The position numbers were made by a program, and so were the translations under genes. Of a DNA stretch of 64,000 nucleotides, positions 34,900-48,083 are shown piece after piece. This stretch comes from Gnetum montanum (Eukaryota > Streptophyta > Gnetopsida > Gnetales > Gnetaceae). The notes below the pieces were generated by a model, which saw only the letters and a program-made list of their open reading frames with translations, was not told where the DNA came from and did not search any database. The DNA is taken from contig MNCI01000852.1 of NCBI GenBank assembly GCA_015680685.1, forward strand, positions 764,341 to 828,340. The letters are read 5' to 3'. Within the stretch, counting starts at the first letter, position 1, and each line of letters starts with the position of its first letter.

Positions 34900-36775
34900 A
34901 TATAATCCCGTTTTTCTAGTTTTGGAGAATCCAAGAGCACAAGCATCTATCTCCACAACATCTCTCATGTGCTCCATAGCCACCACAGCTCTTCCTGGTA
35001 GTCTATGAGCTTAGTTTGATGCCTAAGTCCCTAACGATCTAAGCACTAATGCTAGTTTAGAAACTTTCATGTTATTTTCCTAGATTTATAATTTTTTAGC
35101 ATTAGTATTGCTATTTTAGAGCTAGAAATTTTCAGTTGTAGCATAAGTTGCAGACCACTTAGTCAAAACAACCTTGTTTTAGCCCTAAATGAATTCTAGA
35201 GAGTATCTACAACTTTTCCACTGATGGATTAAATTTCAAAACCAAAACCCCTATTTTACTTAGAAAATGAGTTTTTATTATCAATGTTATCTCCCTAACA
35301 TTTTCCACCAACACTTGTATCTTTGGCCCTCCTTAGAAGAAAAACACTTTCCATTCATTTAATTAAGCATTTTCTTTATTGGGGAAGGAAACTAAGACAT
35401 TTTTCAACATATCAACTTCTCCATTTTTATCATTTTATGCCCCTTTAATTACTTTTTGACACTTATATTTTATTTCATATCATTAGAATCATTCATTTCT
35501 ATACTTGGTTTGTATTTGCAATAACTAGGCTAATCAAGTTATTACCTAGATTGATCATTTTTCATCATCCCTAGTTTGTAAGTAGGAGGCTAAGTCCACA
35601 TTTAATTGGAAGTTTATGTCCCATTGTATCATAAACATTGACTTATCAAAAGTTATATCAGATGGAAGACTATTTGTGATCACAAGTTAGGTATCTTAAA
35701 CTTCATTTATTGAGGTTTTTTTGTAAGGTTGACAAAGAGCAATTTTGCAAGAACATTTTTGGCCCCAAGAGGGCCAATAGGGTTTTCTGGTGTCACAATC
35801 TTATTGGTGATAGCTATTCCATAAGCCATGAGCATCAATGGTGGAATAACTATCCTTCAACCTATTGTCAACATTTGCATCACTTTCAATAATTTTTCTT
35901 AAACTTAAAATAGCAAAAGGATTCGATGTAGGAATAGAAAGCCATGACAAGTCATAGCTTAAGTTGCTTTTAAGGTAATAAAATAATTTTTTTTGAACTA
36001 GTATAGTTTTTTGTAACTTATAAATTTTTTTAATTAGTATGCACATATGTTTAATTTTTGAAGAGGATTCAACATGAATTTCTCAACACTTGAATAAAAT
36101 TTCATGCACAACTTTTAAACAAGAAACATGTGTACTCTTCTTCAATGTAAGTACATCTTGGTGATAAGAGTCTTAGCATAGAAACCCTAGAGCATGTTTG
36201 GTTCCAATGGGCAATGCTCAATTATAGATTAATAAAAAATTAACCTAAAAGTAATTTTTAATTTGCTATATCTATATATCCAAAAGGTTCTCATAAGAAT
36301 TAAGTAAAAAGGTTATTTTTATTTTCAAAAATAAGTTAGTTAATAAAAAAATTGCAGCCCTCTTTTACTTATACTTTATACTTGCACATTTCATTCTATT
36401 AACTGAAATTTCTTTAAAAGGGTTGCTTGTTTTAAATAGGAGTTAACAATCTAGCACTAAATGCCACTACTATTGGCCTCTTAGCTAAAATATATATAAT
36501 ATATTGAATGATTTTTTTAAGATAATTAACTATACCATATTCAAATATTTTTAATATAGCTAACAATTAGCAGCTTAAGTGATTAGTTTAGTGTCTTCTT
36601 ATAATTAAGAAGTTTTAGCTACAATGTACTTGTAACAATATAAATTTATGATATCGCTAATTTTTTACATATCCCATATTATTGAAGGTATAACTTAAAG
36701 TTTATATGACATGTTTTCGAAAACACATGAGTAGGAATAAAATGCAAAACATTGCTAAAATTACGCAGAGTGATT
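34900..36775. other. Unassigned AT-rich stretch
   Basis: Possibly the rest of an LTR from 34480 to about 35700, then low-complexity AT-rich DNA. No coding family is recognised on either strand. Confidence 0.3.
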
Positions 36776-37086
36776 TTTATCTACATATGTGTCCTGTGAT
36801 CCCAACACACCATGATGAGATCAAGGTTATTTTTCAATAATATTTATTTATGTTTAGGTCTGACACCTAGGCTTAATCTTCTTTCTATAAAAGCATTTTG
36901 ATAAAAGAAATAAAGAATTCCAATAGAACCATCTCTAATAGGTTATAAGTTCCAATGTTAAAATTTTAATTAATTGAATAGTGTGTTACACAGTGTTTCT
37001 TTGCCTATCAGATCATTAGCCCCTTATGAATTTTTATCTACATATTTATCTTGTGATCCTAGCACACCACAATGAGATCAAGGTTA
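36776..37086 (+). repeat. 253-bp tandem duplication (second copy split by copia and LINE)
   Basis: TTTTTATCTACATAT followed by GTGATCC and ATGAGATCAAGGTTA occurs at 36776-36832 and again at 37029-37086. The remainder of the second copy continues at 43381-43536, after the copia, and then at 48867-48945, after the LINE (GAATAGTGTGTTACGCAGTG against GAATAGTGTGTTACACAGTG in the first copy). Confidence 0.8.
37082..37086 (+). other. Copia target-site duplication, left copy
   Basis: GGTTA flanks the element here and again at 43381-43385. Confidence 0.85.
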
Positions 37087-37533
37087 TGTAAGAAAATAAT
37101 TGTGTAGAAAAACCAAATTGCAAAGTAATTAAAGTACAAAATGTGATAGCAAATAGAACTAACCTCCATCCATTGATGCTTGTAATTAATCTTGTTCAAA
37201 TTCTTCTTTCACACCGACTCTCTACAACGATGGTGTATGCAATCTCTAAGCATCTTTGAAAGGGACCTGAACCACAATCCTACTGTGATTCGTGGTGCCT
37301 TTGTTCTCCCATGAAGAACAAATTTATAGGCCACGAAATTAGTTACCATGAGAGAAAATTTAAAAATAAGCCACCCAAATTTAAAAATAAGATATTCAAA
37401 ACCCCATCTAGATGTGGATGCCACCCCAACACCAACGCAAAAATGCATTATGATAGCACGTAAATGCGTTATGCCAACCCATATATGCATTAGTCGATAT
37501 GGAGGCCACTTCAATGTGTAAATACATGTTACA
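37087..37533 (-). repeat. 3' LTR of copia H
   Basis: The sense strand begins TGTAACATG and ends CTTACA. TATA box CCTATAAATT at 37321-37330 (minus). Confidence 0.9.
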
Positions 37534-37546
37534 ATCTCCCAATTGG
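37534..37546 (-). other. Polypurine tract of copia H
   Basis: The minus strand reads CCAATTGGGAGAT directly before the 3' LTR, the usual form in plant copia elements. Confidence 0.85.
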
Positions 37547-38199
37547 TCTCCATATTTAATAAAGTCCAGAGGTCAAGAAATAAATGCGTGAATCATGGTG
37601 ATAGTTCTTCTTAATATGAGTATTATCTTCCATGTATTACAATGCATTAACTCTCAAACGTAATTCCTTATATGGTAACATAACTTTATGAATAAACCCA
37701 ATGTTCATTCAAGGCCCTGCTATATGTGTATTTTCTCTAATAACTATATGCACAAACCATATGAGAAAATAGTGAATAAGAGTTTTATTGAGATTGTAAG
37801 TTGTATGTACAACAAATTACATTATGGAACCAAGTCCCATTAGAACTACATGATCCTTAAATAACTTCGGTGGCATTCCTTTCGTCAAAGGAACAGCTAT
37901 TATTAATTTAGTGCTTATATGTGCAATGACCACTTTGTTTTCTTTAATGCATTCCCTTATGGCTAAGTACTTTATGTCGATGCATTTACTTCAACTATCA
38001 CTCTTATTATTCTTAGCCATAAAAATAGTAGTTGAATTATCACAAAACATTCTTAATGGCCTAGATATAGAATCCATAATTCTAAGCCTTATTATCAAAC
38101 TCTTTAACCATACACCATGTGAAGTAGCCTCAAAACAAGAAACGAACTTTGCCTCCATTGTGGAAGTAGCAATTAAAGTTTTCTTTCCACTCCTCTAGG

Positions 38200-39430
38200 A
38201 TATAGCCCATTCAGCTAGCATAAAAACATAACCAGATGTGGATTTCTGTGAATCGACACAACTAGCAGAGTCTGAATCGGAGTAGCTAATCACCCCCCCC
38301 NNNNNNNNNNNCCCCACAATAACTCAGTTTGTTTATACATAAGCATGTAGTCTTTTGTACCTTGAAGGTACCTCATCACTTTCTTTGCAGCCCTCCAGTG
38401 ATCAATCCCTAGATTACTCTAATATTTGTCCAACATTCCCATAGCAAATGCAATGTTAGGTCTTGTGCAGACTTGAGCATACATAAGGCTTCCAATAGCT
38501 AAAGCATATGGAATGTTGCTCATCTAACTCTTCTCTAAATCATTCCTAGGGCACTGGTTCAAATTGAACCTGTCACACTTCACAATGGGTGCTATACTTG
38601 GTAAACAATCTTTCATCTAAAACCTCTCTATAACTTTATTGATATAGGTTTCCTATGATAGTCCTAGAATACATCTAGATCTATCCCTATGGATCTAAAT
38701 ACCAGTGACATAAGATGCCTCACCTAGATCCTTCATCTCAAAATTCTTAGAGAGAAAATGTTTCACCTTCATATAGATAACCACTATTGTTGGTTGCAAG
38801 AAGGATATCATCCACATATAGAACAAAAAAATAGATTTTTCTCCACCTTCTAGTATATACATTGATCCATGATGTTTTCTTCAAAACCAACTAAAGTGAT
38901 GATATCATGGAATTTTAAGTACCATTGATAGGAGGCCTATTTCAATCCATATATGGATTTCTTGAGCTTGCATACTAATTGCTCACCATCACTAGAGAAA
39001 AATCCTTCAAGTTGTTTCATATAAACCTCTTCCTCTAGATCACCATTAAGGAATTTTGTTTTCACATCCATTTGATGTAATTCAAGATCAAAATGGGCAA
39101 CCAATGTCATGATAACATGAAGGGAGTCCTTCTTAGATATAGGAGAAAAGGTCTCCTTGTAATCTATTCCCTCTTTCTAAGTGAACCCTTTAGCGACAAG
39201 TTTAGCCTTATATCTTTCAATGTTACCCAATGAGTCTTTCTTAGTCTTGAAGACCCATTTGCATCCAATTGCTTTTACACCATCAAGCAACTTGACAAGA
39301 TCCAAGACTCCATTAGATGACATAGAGTTCATCTCATCTTTCATGGCATCATACCACAAGTTAGATTCCTTACAACTCATGGCTTGTGAAAATGTTTTAG
39401 GATCATTTTTGGCTCCAATGTTGTAGTTAA
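38200..39430 (-). pseudogene. Copia reverse transcriptase and RNase H
   Basis: RT begins in an open piece with IGCKWVFKTKKDSLG and YKAKLVAKGFT, then a stop where Gln is expected. It continues with KEGIDYKETFSPISKKDS, MDVKTKFLNGDLEEEVYMKQ, KLKKSIYGLK, another stop in place of Gln, ASYQWYLKFHD, and an intact catalytic LYVDDILLATN at about 38.80-38.83 kb. After a frameshift, fragments of RNase H follow, including the 38301-38311 gap. Most stops in conserved positions are TAG or TAA where Gln is expected. It would have copied element RNA into cDNA. Confidence 0.9.
38301..38311. other. Assembly gap in a C run
   Basis: Eleven unresolved bases flanked by C runs, inside the copia RNase H region. Single unresolved bases also occur at 8003 and 56241. 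Confidence 0.95.
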
Positions 39431-39759
39431 ACTCCTATAAATACACCATATAGTCACTAGGAATCATTGATCTCCTGACTCTAGTAGATCTTCTTAATGT
39501 TGGTTCATCATTCTCCTGAGGATCATGATGTTCAATAGGTTGTTCAATAGGTTCTAGTATCTATTGATCAGTTGGATCTACTACTCCTTGATCAGCAGTT
39601 TGTGGAAATTCAATGACAAGTTGTTGTTCATTACACATTTGTGCTCTAGACATATTGTGCACAACAATTAGTCTATCATTTGAAATAGTGGCTTGAGCAT
39701 CTATATGATCTATCTCAAGAACCATGTTCCAAGATCTACTACTCCCACTAATCAATTCA

Positions 39760-40520
39760 TTGTCAAGAACCTAGTAGTATGTGATGGACAATAAAATTTG
39801 TATCCCTTAGACCATTCAGCATATCCAATGAAATATCCACTTATGGTCCTTGGGTCTAACTTCTTTTCTTGTGGATTATAGAATCTTACTTCAAACAAGC
39901 ATCCCCTTTCAACCTTTCCATAATTCAAATGGTGTTTTGAAACAACCTTGGTTGGAACTCAGTTTAATATATACACGACTATCTTAAAAGCTTCAATACA
40001 CAAGGACTTAGGAGGCTTGGAGTTGCTAAGAATACTCCACACCATGTCCAATAATTTTCAATTTCTTCTTTCTACCACACCATTCTGGTCTAGAGAACTA
40101 GGCATAGTATACTAGGCAACAATCCCATGCTCTTGAAGAAACTTAGCAAATGGACCAGGTGCTTGTCCATCATTAGTATATCTACCATAGTATTCACCAC
40201 CTCTATCATATCTCATTGTCTTTATTTGCTTACCGCATTGTTTCTCTACTTTAGCTTTAAACACCTTAAAGGCATCTAAAGCTTCACTCTTATTATGAAG
40301 CAAGTAGAGATACATATGTCATGAATAATCATCAATAAACGTAATGAAATACTTTTGACCATATGCATCCATATCTAGACTACAAATATTTGTATGTATG
40401 ATCTCTAATATGTCTAAACTCCTCTTGGCATCTTTCTTTGACATATTGGTCTACTTTCCCTTTATGTAGTCCACACCAGTTTCAAAGTCAGTAAAATCTA
40501 GAGTACTAAGTACTTCATCA
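39760..40520 (-). pseudogene. Copia integrase
   Basis: The core reads MYLYLLHNKSEALDAFKVF, MRYDRGGEYYG (second Asp), PGPFAKFLQEHGIVA, a stop where Gln is expected, YTMP, then DQNGVVERRN with the catalytic Glu. After it the C-terminal region with PTKVVSKHHLNYG and GYAEWSKGYKFY can be read with several stops. Position between gag-protease and RT is the copia order. Confidence 0.88.
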
Positions 40521-40949
40521 TTTGCTAATCACTTTATTCTCTCAATAGAGATATGTCCTAATCTGTGATGCCACAACATAGAGGGTTTTTCATTCATAAC
40601 ACATCTCTTAATGCTAGCATGAACATGCATAGAAGTATAAGAAGTTTCATTTTATAAATTAATTTTGAAAAGGCCATCTATCAATGTACCATTTCCAATA
40701 AGTTCAAATCTATAATATAAACTAAATATAGTGTCTAAAAAATTAAATGAAAATCCCAATGATACAAGCCTTAAAACAGAAATTAAATTCCTTGAAAAAC
40801 TAGGAATATAAAAGGTCTTTTCCAACTCTAACGCAAAACCACTACTTAAAAATAATTTTCATGTTCCGACTACCTCCACATGTGAGTGCATCTTATTGCT
40901 TGAACAGATGCATGACTCATTGCCCATTGCTTCCTTAGGTTTTTCACCC

Positions 40950-41847
40950 CCTACAAGGAATTGATACTATGAATTGTAGAACCAAAATCAATCCACCATG
41001 TGTCATTGCCAACATCAACCATATGAGATTCAAAACAAATAAGTAAGAGTTGAGTACCTTTCTTTTCAAGCCATTTCTAATATTTAGAACAATCCTTCTT
41101 AATATCAGCTTGTGCAAGCAAGTTAACCTTCCTCTTGTCTTTGGCTTGTTCTTTATTCTTTCCTTGTGTAGTCAGATGCACACTCTCTTTCGCTTCCATA
41201 GCAAGTATCTCCTCTTCTTGCACACACATGGTCATTAGTTCATTGATTAACCATTTGTCTTTATGTGTGTTATAAGAAATCTTAAAGTGTCCGTACTGCA
41301 GTGCGAGCGTGTTTAAGATGTAGTGCACAAGAAAAGATTATAACATCTTAACCTCAAGTGTTTTGAGTTGAGCCGCTATATCCCTCATTTGCATGATGCG
41401 CTCATGCACACCATGAGTTTCAGTGAGCTTCATGGATGAGAACTTTATTATCAAGGTGTTGGCCAATGCCTTGTCTGATGACTCAAATTGTTCATCAATG
41501 GTCTTTAACAAAGCATGTAAATTATCATATTATTCCAGTGAACCACGCATACCAGCTGAGATCTTTATTTTTATGAACATGACACAAAGGCAATTAGATC
41601 GCTCCCATTTTTCACAATTACCAATATCATCTGGATGGCTAATTGCTATAATAGCTAGTGGTTCATCCTTCTGGATAGCATAATCAATGTCCATCCAACC
41701 TAAATGAAGAAGAATTCTCTTCTTCCACACCTTATAATTATCACCCTTTAATTTAGAAATGTCACATTTAAAATCAGAGCAGCTTACAAGTTGTACAACT
41801 GCATAATCAAACATGCTAATGTCACTAAATTTGAGGTTAAATACCAT
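40950..41847 (-). pseudogene. Copia gag and protease start
   Basis: The first 105 codons (41847-41530) contain KLKGDNYKVWKKRILLHL, the Y..W motif of copia Gag. A stop follows, and the same frame continues with YDNLHALLKTIDEQF, LIIKFSSMKLTETHG and HERIMQMRDIAAQLKTLE (the UBN2-type Gag). A second open piece (41328-41077) ends near a Lys-rich region where a zinc knuckle is usual but not intact. Protease follows as DTWWIDFGSTIH, with Asp-Ser-Gly changed to Asp-Phe-Gly. Confidence 0.85.
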
Positions 41848-42925
41848 AAGACATGTTTACCAATGTAAAACATGAAAAATATGAATCAAATGATATAAAA
41901 TTGCCTATGGGCTAAATTTTAATTCAAACACATTCATATATCCTTGTGATGAAACTATTAAATTATATTCCTTTTCTTAATCCGTATGGGCAAATTGAGA
42001 AAAATAACTTAACATATCATCCTAATTAATCATATTAAATATAATAAAAATTCCTGTGTGATAAAATTTATCATATTACATATGATTAATCACAATTTTT
42101 AATGTTGTTTACCATATGTGATTCAAAAGCTCTTAGTACATAATTTTGCATAATTAAATATGCTATGGCTACTCTCTAATTATACAAAATTATATAAATC
42201 ACTAGATATAATTCATATGCAGAAAATGATGCATATATTTACAAAAATATACATAAAATTGATAAATTACCAATTTTAACATGGTATAAACATAGTTTTA
42301 TCAAAAATATTAATGCAAATAACCAACTAGCTTAAGACTTTAGCAATGTTATCCTTTGACTCTTAATACTTTATAGCTACGATACCTTTGGACTATGATA
42401 GGTGGAAAAAGGAAACACAGGTCAATTTGGTTTTTTTTTTTTTAATGGAAAGAAACATTTAAATGGATATGCAGGTAGAGCCTTGTCAACCACAGAAAAA
42501 GCCATGGATAAAGTTCAACTCTGATTGGTCTCTAATCAATGAAAATAGTATGATTTAACACTTAGTTGAGTCTATTACAGAGGTGCTAACTCCTTTCTCC
42601 GAATGGAGGATTTCCATCATTAGAATAGTGGTGTGTGTTTTGTAATATTTCTACATGCTAATGTTTTACCTTTGAATTCTAAGTCAGCAATGTAGAACTT
42701 TTGTACTTCAAACCTATGGTAGTAAAGGTAAGGTCTACTATTTTTGTGGTTCACGTGCTAGTGAAGCAGCAACATAACATAATACAGACTTAAATATTCT
42801 AGGCACTAGTGAAGTGGATGACAAAACCAGAATTCAATTTAATTCAAACTCAACAACTAGAATTCAATCCAAAGTTGATACAGACAATTGCACCATCGTC
42901 AAAATGCATCAAGACAGACATATAT

Positions 42926-42938
42926 CACTCGGATACCA
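42926..42938 (-). other. Primer-binding site of copia H
   Basis: The minus strand reads TGGTATCCGAGTG next to the 5' LTR, matching the initiator tRNA-Met type. Confidence 0.8.
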
Positions 42939-42940
42939 AA

Positions 42941-43380
42941 TATAAGAAAATAATTGTGTAGAAAAATCAAATTGCACAAGTAATTAAAGTATAGAATGTA
43001 GAAGCAAATGGAACTTACCTTCAGCCATTAATGCCTTGGATTATTCTTGTTCAAATTCTTCTTTCACACTAGCGCTCTACAACAATGGTGTATGCAATCT
43101 CTAAGTGTTTGTGAAAGGTACTTGAACTACAATCCTGTTGTGATTCATGATGCCTTTGTTCTTCCATCAAGAACAAATTTATAGGCCATGGAATTGATTA
43201 CCATGAGAGAAAATTTAAAAATAACAGACCCAAAACACCATCGGGATGTGGATGCCACCCCAACACCAATGCAAAAATGCATTTTGACAACACGTAAACA
43301 CGTAATGCCAAAGCATTATGCCAACCCATACATGCTTCAGCGGATATGGAGGCCACTTCAACATGTAAACATGTGTTACA
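42941..43380 (-). repeat. 5' LTR of copia H
   Basis: It begins TGTAACACATG in the sense direction and aligns with the 3' LTR throughout. The final CA has become TA. TATA box at 43176-43185 (minus). Confidence 0.9.
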
Positions 43381-43385
43381 GGTTA
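43381..43385 (+). other. Copia target-site duplication, right copy
   Basis: GGTTA, identical to 37082-37086. Confidence 0.85.
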
Positions 43386-43553
43386 TTTTTTAATAATATA
43401 TATTTATTTTTAGATCTGACGCCCAGGCTTACTCTTCCTTTTGTAAAAGCATTTTGCTAAAAGAAAAAAAGAATTCCAATAAAACCGTCTCTAATAGGTT
43501 ATAAGTTCCAATTTTAAAATTTTAATTAATTAATTGGAAGAAGGATTCTCAAG

Positions 43554-44567
43554 ATGGCAAGACCAGATCATGGTGGATTAGTTCACGGTGCGGAAGGAAG
43601 CGAGAAGGCCCACGACGGGGATGCCAGTGACGCGGATGCAGAGAGGACAGCCCTAGGTGAGGCCGCACAAACTGTAGACGCAATGAAAGCCGCTGAAAAG
43701 CAGGATACTAGCACTCTTGGTGACTCCCCCAAAGAAGGGCCAAAGCTAAGGCTCAAAGTCCAGTGCCCCAACAGCGCCACCCTGGAAAACCTTGCTCGCA
43801 ACCTAATTGGCAAGTTCGTTTTGGAAGGGACTCGGCCTCGCCTGGATTTGATCTGGCGCTGGGCTCGGGCTGCGTGGGGGTTGGACACGGAGACGGTCAA
43901 ATGCCTCGCAGATGATCGTCTCTTGTTTTGTTTCGCCTCCCTGGCCGACCAAGAAAAGGTGCTGGTGGGGGGACCTTCGTTTTATGGTGCGCGGGGCCTG
44001 GCCCTGGCTCCCTGGCGCCTAGGAACTCACCGCAACCCGAACTTGTTTGAACGGGCACCAGTTTGGGTCTGGCTGTACGACCTACCCCTCGAATACTGGT
44101 CAATCGAATTTCTGCTATCACTTGCACAGGTGTTCGGGGAGTTTATCAAGTTTGATCACTTCACGGAGGGCATGGAACACATGGGTTTCGCCCAGTTCTG
44201 TGTGTGGCGGCCTCTTCCACCGTAGGAACAGACTGAGGTGCTAGTGTTGGACTCTGATCTCGGAGAGGAGCAGGTTTGCATTCACTTTGAAAACATACCA
44301 AGGCCCCTGTCTACGATGCGAGACTCTCTCCCAGGGGGAGGCCTGGCCAACGCGGACCCAGAGGGCAGATGGCACCTCGTTGGCAAACGAGGATGTGTTC
44401 ATGATAGGAAACCACCGGCGCACAGAGCTGGGCAACAGGGGGTCGCAGAGACAACCCTCCAAAGGAGGGTAGGACTCAAGCCCATAACGTTGCGAATGGC
44501 AGGTCGCAAACTGGCTCCGTGGGGCCGGGGAAACAGGCTACGGCGGACTTGCGTGGGAAGGGTCTAG
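43554..44567 (+). pseudogene. LINE ORF1 (DUF4283-like RNA-binding protein)
   Basis: ATG 43554 opens 223 codons. After an Ala/Asp/Glu-rich N-terminus (about residues 1-60) a DUF4283-like fold follows: NLIGKFVLEGTRPRLDLIW, LLFCFASLADQEKVLVGGPS, APWRLGTHRNPNLF and PVWVWLYDLPLEYWS. TAG at 44223-44225 interrupts the frame, which then continues to 44567 (EQTEVLVLDSDLGEEQVCIH). A zinc-knuckle-like piece, PCLRCETLSQGEAW, is visible near 44.30 kb in another frame, so a frameshift separates it. The protein would coat LINE RNA. ATG 43554 lies 17 bases inside the element and is the natural start. Confidence 0.85.
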
Positions 44568-44970
44568 CGGAGAAGATGAAGGAGACCATGCCAAACATGA
44601 CAAATAAGCCCTACCTTCACGCTCTGGTCGGTGATGGAGCTCTGTCTCCCAAAGGCCACACGCAGTAGACCCAGACTGATTGCATAGGATCATCGCACAC
44701 CCCTATATCTGAGGAGGGAGGCCCTGTCAGGGGAGCTCTGTCGCCGCATCCGGTCACTGACTGGATAAATACGAGCCGCGGGACGGCCCGGCTCCGCTTC
44801 CCTCCCAGGGAAAAAAGGCCAAAGAACGAACGTGGTTTGGTGATATCGTCGCCAACGGCCAAGGTGGGAAGACCAGAAAATAGCACTCGACGACACAAGG
44901 CTGCGCAACTTTTTGTCAATCTGGGCGTGCAGCCCACACTCCAGGAGATGTACCAAAGACATATGTCTCC

Positions 44971-47900
44971 ATGAAGGTCCTCTCATGGAATTGCAGGGGC
45001 CCGGGTACCCCGTACAAACGACATACTCTGAAATGCATGGTGGGAGACGAGAGGTGTGATATAGTATGTTTGCAGGAAACAAAAATCCAGCACACTGAGG
45101 CCCAGGTGCTATAATGGCCAGGGTGGCACAGCCATCTGGTGCCGAGCAAGGGGCACATGGGAGGACTTGAGATCCTCACCAAGGTGGACTCATACGTCCG
45201 GGACACGTCCGACTGGTGCATTACGGTGCACATACCCAGGCTAGATGTCTGGATTACTAATGTTTATGGCACTTAGGGATGGCAGTCGCGCCTACAGGAG
45301 CTCGAGCGCGTCGCCAGACTGGTACCTGATGATGCAGGGTGGTTGCTGATCGACGACTTCAACCAAAGGCCCTACAGCTAGGAGAAGTCCGCTGGCTCCA
45401 TGCAGAGCCCCCGGGGGCACCCGAATTCCACGCCCTGCTACAACGAAAGACTCTCATCGACATCAAAATCGTGGGCTGCAGGTACACCTGGAGCAACCGC
45501 CGTCAAGGCACCACGCGGGTTCAATCCTGGATTGACTAGGCGTGGGTCAGCAAGGCGCTGCTGACTGACTAGGGCGTGCACACGTACGGCGGGGTCCGGA
45601 TGGCTTTAGACCACAAGGCTATTTTTTGCTAGTTAGACAGGGACACGTTGTAGAGCCCTCGTCCTTTTCGATTCGAGCGCACCTAGCTCTGAAAGGTGTG
45701 GTTGGGCGCGCTGGTGCAGGAAATCTGGCACAGATACCCGTGCGCGGAGGACCCACACGATTTTTTGAAAAACAGGCTGAAGGCCTTGAAACAGAAAATC
45801 AAAAACATCAACACATAGGAAAAATACAGTTTTAGAGGACATCGCTGTCGGCTCCAGGCGCAGTTGCAGGTCATCCAGGCCCAGCAGGAATAGGGGAAAG
45901 ACCACAACAGCGAAGAGCTCGCCCTCCTGGCATGATTACAACTAATACATAGCGAGGAAGAAGAGTATTGGAGGCAACGGGCCCGGATATAGTGGCTAAA
46001 AGCCAGGGACCGACACATGAAATTCTTTTTTGCGACGACGAAGGAGCACCAGAGAAAACATCATCGCCCCCTGCAACGTTTCATGCAGGAAGAGCAGACG
46101 CCCTCCCATTCAGGCGCTGACAGACTGCTGCGCTACTAGCAGCAAGTCTGGATGTGGCAGGCTACCAAACCGATTTTCGTGCCAATTCACAAGGCCCTGA
46201 CCCAGGCTGAAAATTCACAGCTGTTACATCCTTTCTCACATCGGGAACTGCACGCTGCGCTGCAGGATATGCTGGTGAATAAGGCATCGGGGCCAGACTG
46301 TTGGCCCATTGAATTCTTCTGCGAATTCAAGGATGTGCTGGGGGCGAACCTTCTGGATGCTTTTAACCACATTCTGGCATGGCGTCAGGTCTGCAAAGAA
46401 ATTAACTGCTCTCGCGTGGTCCTTCTGCCCAAGACGGAGATGCCCACTTCCCCAGGACATTTCCGTCCCATTGGGATCTGCAACTCGCTTCTACGATTGT
46501 TCTCCTGCATGCTCGTTAATAGACTGTGCCCTCTCTTGCCATGGTTGGTGGGGAAAAACCAGGCCGCGTTCATTAAGGGCCACCACCTCCAAGACCAGGT
46601 CCTGCTGATGTAGGAGATCTAGCACTCACTCCACGTCGTGAAATTCCTAGGCCTCTGCATCAAGCTCGATATCACCAAAGCCTATGATTCCATTAGTTGG
46701 GCCGCCCTACGGAACATGCTGCTAACGAAAGGACTAGATCAGGACTTTGTGGAGCTTTGCTTGCAGATGCAAAGGGGTGGGTGGTACTCCCTGGATATCG
46801 ATGGACACTTGCGGGGCTTCCAGGGGACCGGACGTGGGCTGTGTCAAGGAAATCCCCTCTCCCCCCTTCTTTTTCTAATGCTGATGGACCTCCTGCAAAT
46901 CTATTGTACGGAAGAGGACGTCCAGGGGCTTGATGCGCATGGCATTCACTGTCTCACCGCGCACTACGCAAATGACACCATGATCTTCATCAGGGCTGCC
47001 ATGCCATAGGTCAAGGCTCTGATAAGGGCGCTTGACCGCTTCCAGCGGGAGGTGGGGCTACAAATGAACGTTGGGAAGTCCACGTTGTACTTCACGCACA
47101 CTCATCAATCTGTGTGCAGTAGGATTATACAAATCCTGGGGATCCTGCCAGGCGAGGCGAATGATAAATATTTGGGCATCCCCATCCACAACTGGCACAG
47201 ATGGTAAACCTGGCAGGCCTTCCTGATGAGAATTCAATAGCGCACAACCCATTGGACGAATCATTTCCTCTCCCGTAAAGGGAAAATCATGCTGGTGACC
47301 ACGGTGTTGGGGGCAATGGCTAGATTTGGTGCCTCGGTGGCTGCCCTGCCATTTAGCGTCGTCAATAAGATTGATGCGATTCTACGCAACTTCGTTTGGT
47401 CGGGAGGGAAGGAGGGAAAAAAAGTGCACCTGGTGGATTGGGCCACCACTGCACGGCCCCACGAGGCCGAGGGGTCGGCATTCTCCCCTTCACGGAGGAG
47501 GTTGCGTTAGGGCGACAGAGGCTGATTCGGCGGCTGTCCACCACGTTGGACGACCCCTCCCTCTGGGCATAGATTCTGTGGCGGAAGTATCAGCCCTGGA
47601 CGGCTGCTGGTTCTAACTCTCTGGTTTGGAAATAGTTGTGTGCCCACGTGGCGTCATTGGGTGGTGCTGATGAGATTCTTCACCCTCGTCAATACATCCG
47701 AACGCGGTTTTCAACTGATCCACGCTGGATGTTGCTTTGGCGGGGTTCTATCTCGAAAAAGATTAAGATGTTCGGGTGGCTGATCCTCCACAAGTCCCTC
47801 CCCGTCAGGACATTATTGTGGATCAGGGGCATGGAGATTAGTCCCCCTGTGCAACCACTATGCTGAGACGTTGTAGCATTTTATGCAAGAATGCCACGTT

Positions 47901-48083
47901 ACCAAACAATTCTGGCACACGGCCGGTCTCCATCCCATTACAGTCTCCGGTAACTCGCTGATGCTCACCGCACTGTGGATTCTGTGGAAGGCCAAAAACG
48001 ATTGCATCTTCAAAGGCGCCCCCCCCCCCGGTCCACGTTATATGGCAGGTTCAGGAAACTCTAACAGGATATTACTGCCGTGA
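44971..48083 (+). pseudogene. LINE ORF2 (endonuclease, reverse transcriptase)
   Basis: The APE endonuclease begins at ATG 44971: MKVLSWNCRGPGTP, CDIVCLQETKIQ (catalytic Glu), WITNVYGT and LLIDDFN, then a frameshift and YTWSNRRQGTTRV near 45.49 kb. RT follows: NKASGPDCWPIEFF, PGHFRPIGICNSLLRLFS, KNQAAFIKGHHLQDQ, LDITKAYDSISWAALR, RGLCQGNPLSPLLFLMLMD, and the catalytic box as HYANDTMIF, where the first Asp of the pair is Asn. A C-terminal SKKIKMFGWLILHKSLPVRT resembles zf-RVT. More than ten in-frame stops occur, mostly TAG, many where Gln is expected. The enzyme would nick target DNA and prime reverse transcription. Confidence 0.92.

Larger units (their letters stand above)
37087..43380 (-). 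mobile_element. Full-length Ty1/copia element H (6294 bp), decayed
   Basis: LTRs of 447 and 440 bp, a 5-bp target duplication, PBS, PPT, gag, protease, integrase and RT in copia order (integrase before RT) define a structurally complete minus-strand element. The LTRs differ at many positions and by small indels, and the reading frames carry many stops, so the insertion is old. A run of 11 unresolved bases lies in the RNase H region (38301-38311). Confidence 0.93.

Noticed and set aside
44971-48083. Many in-frame TAG codons suggesting a recoded TAG
   Set aside because: TAA and TGA stops and frameshifts also occur, and the pattern is explained by C-to-T change at Gln, Arg and Trp codons.
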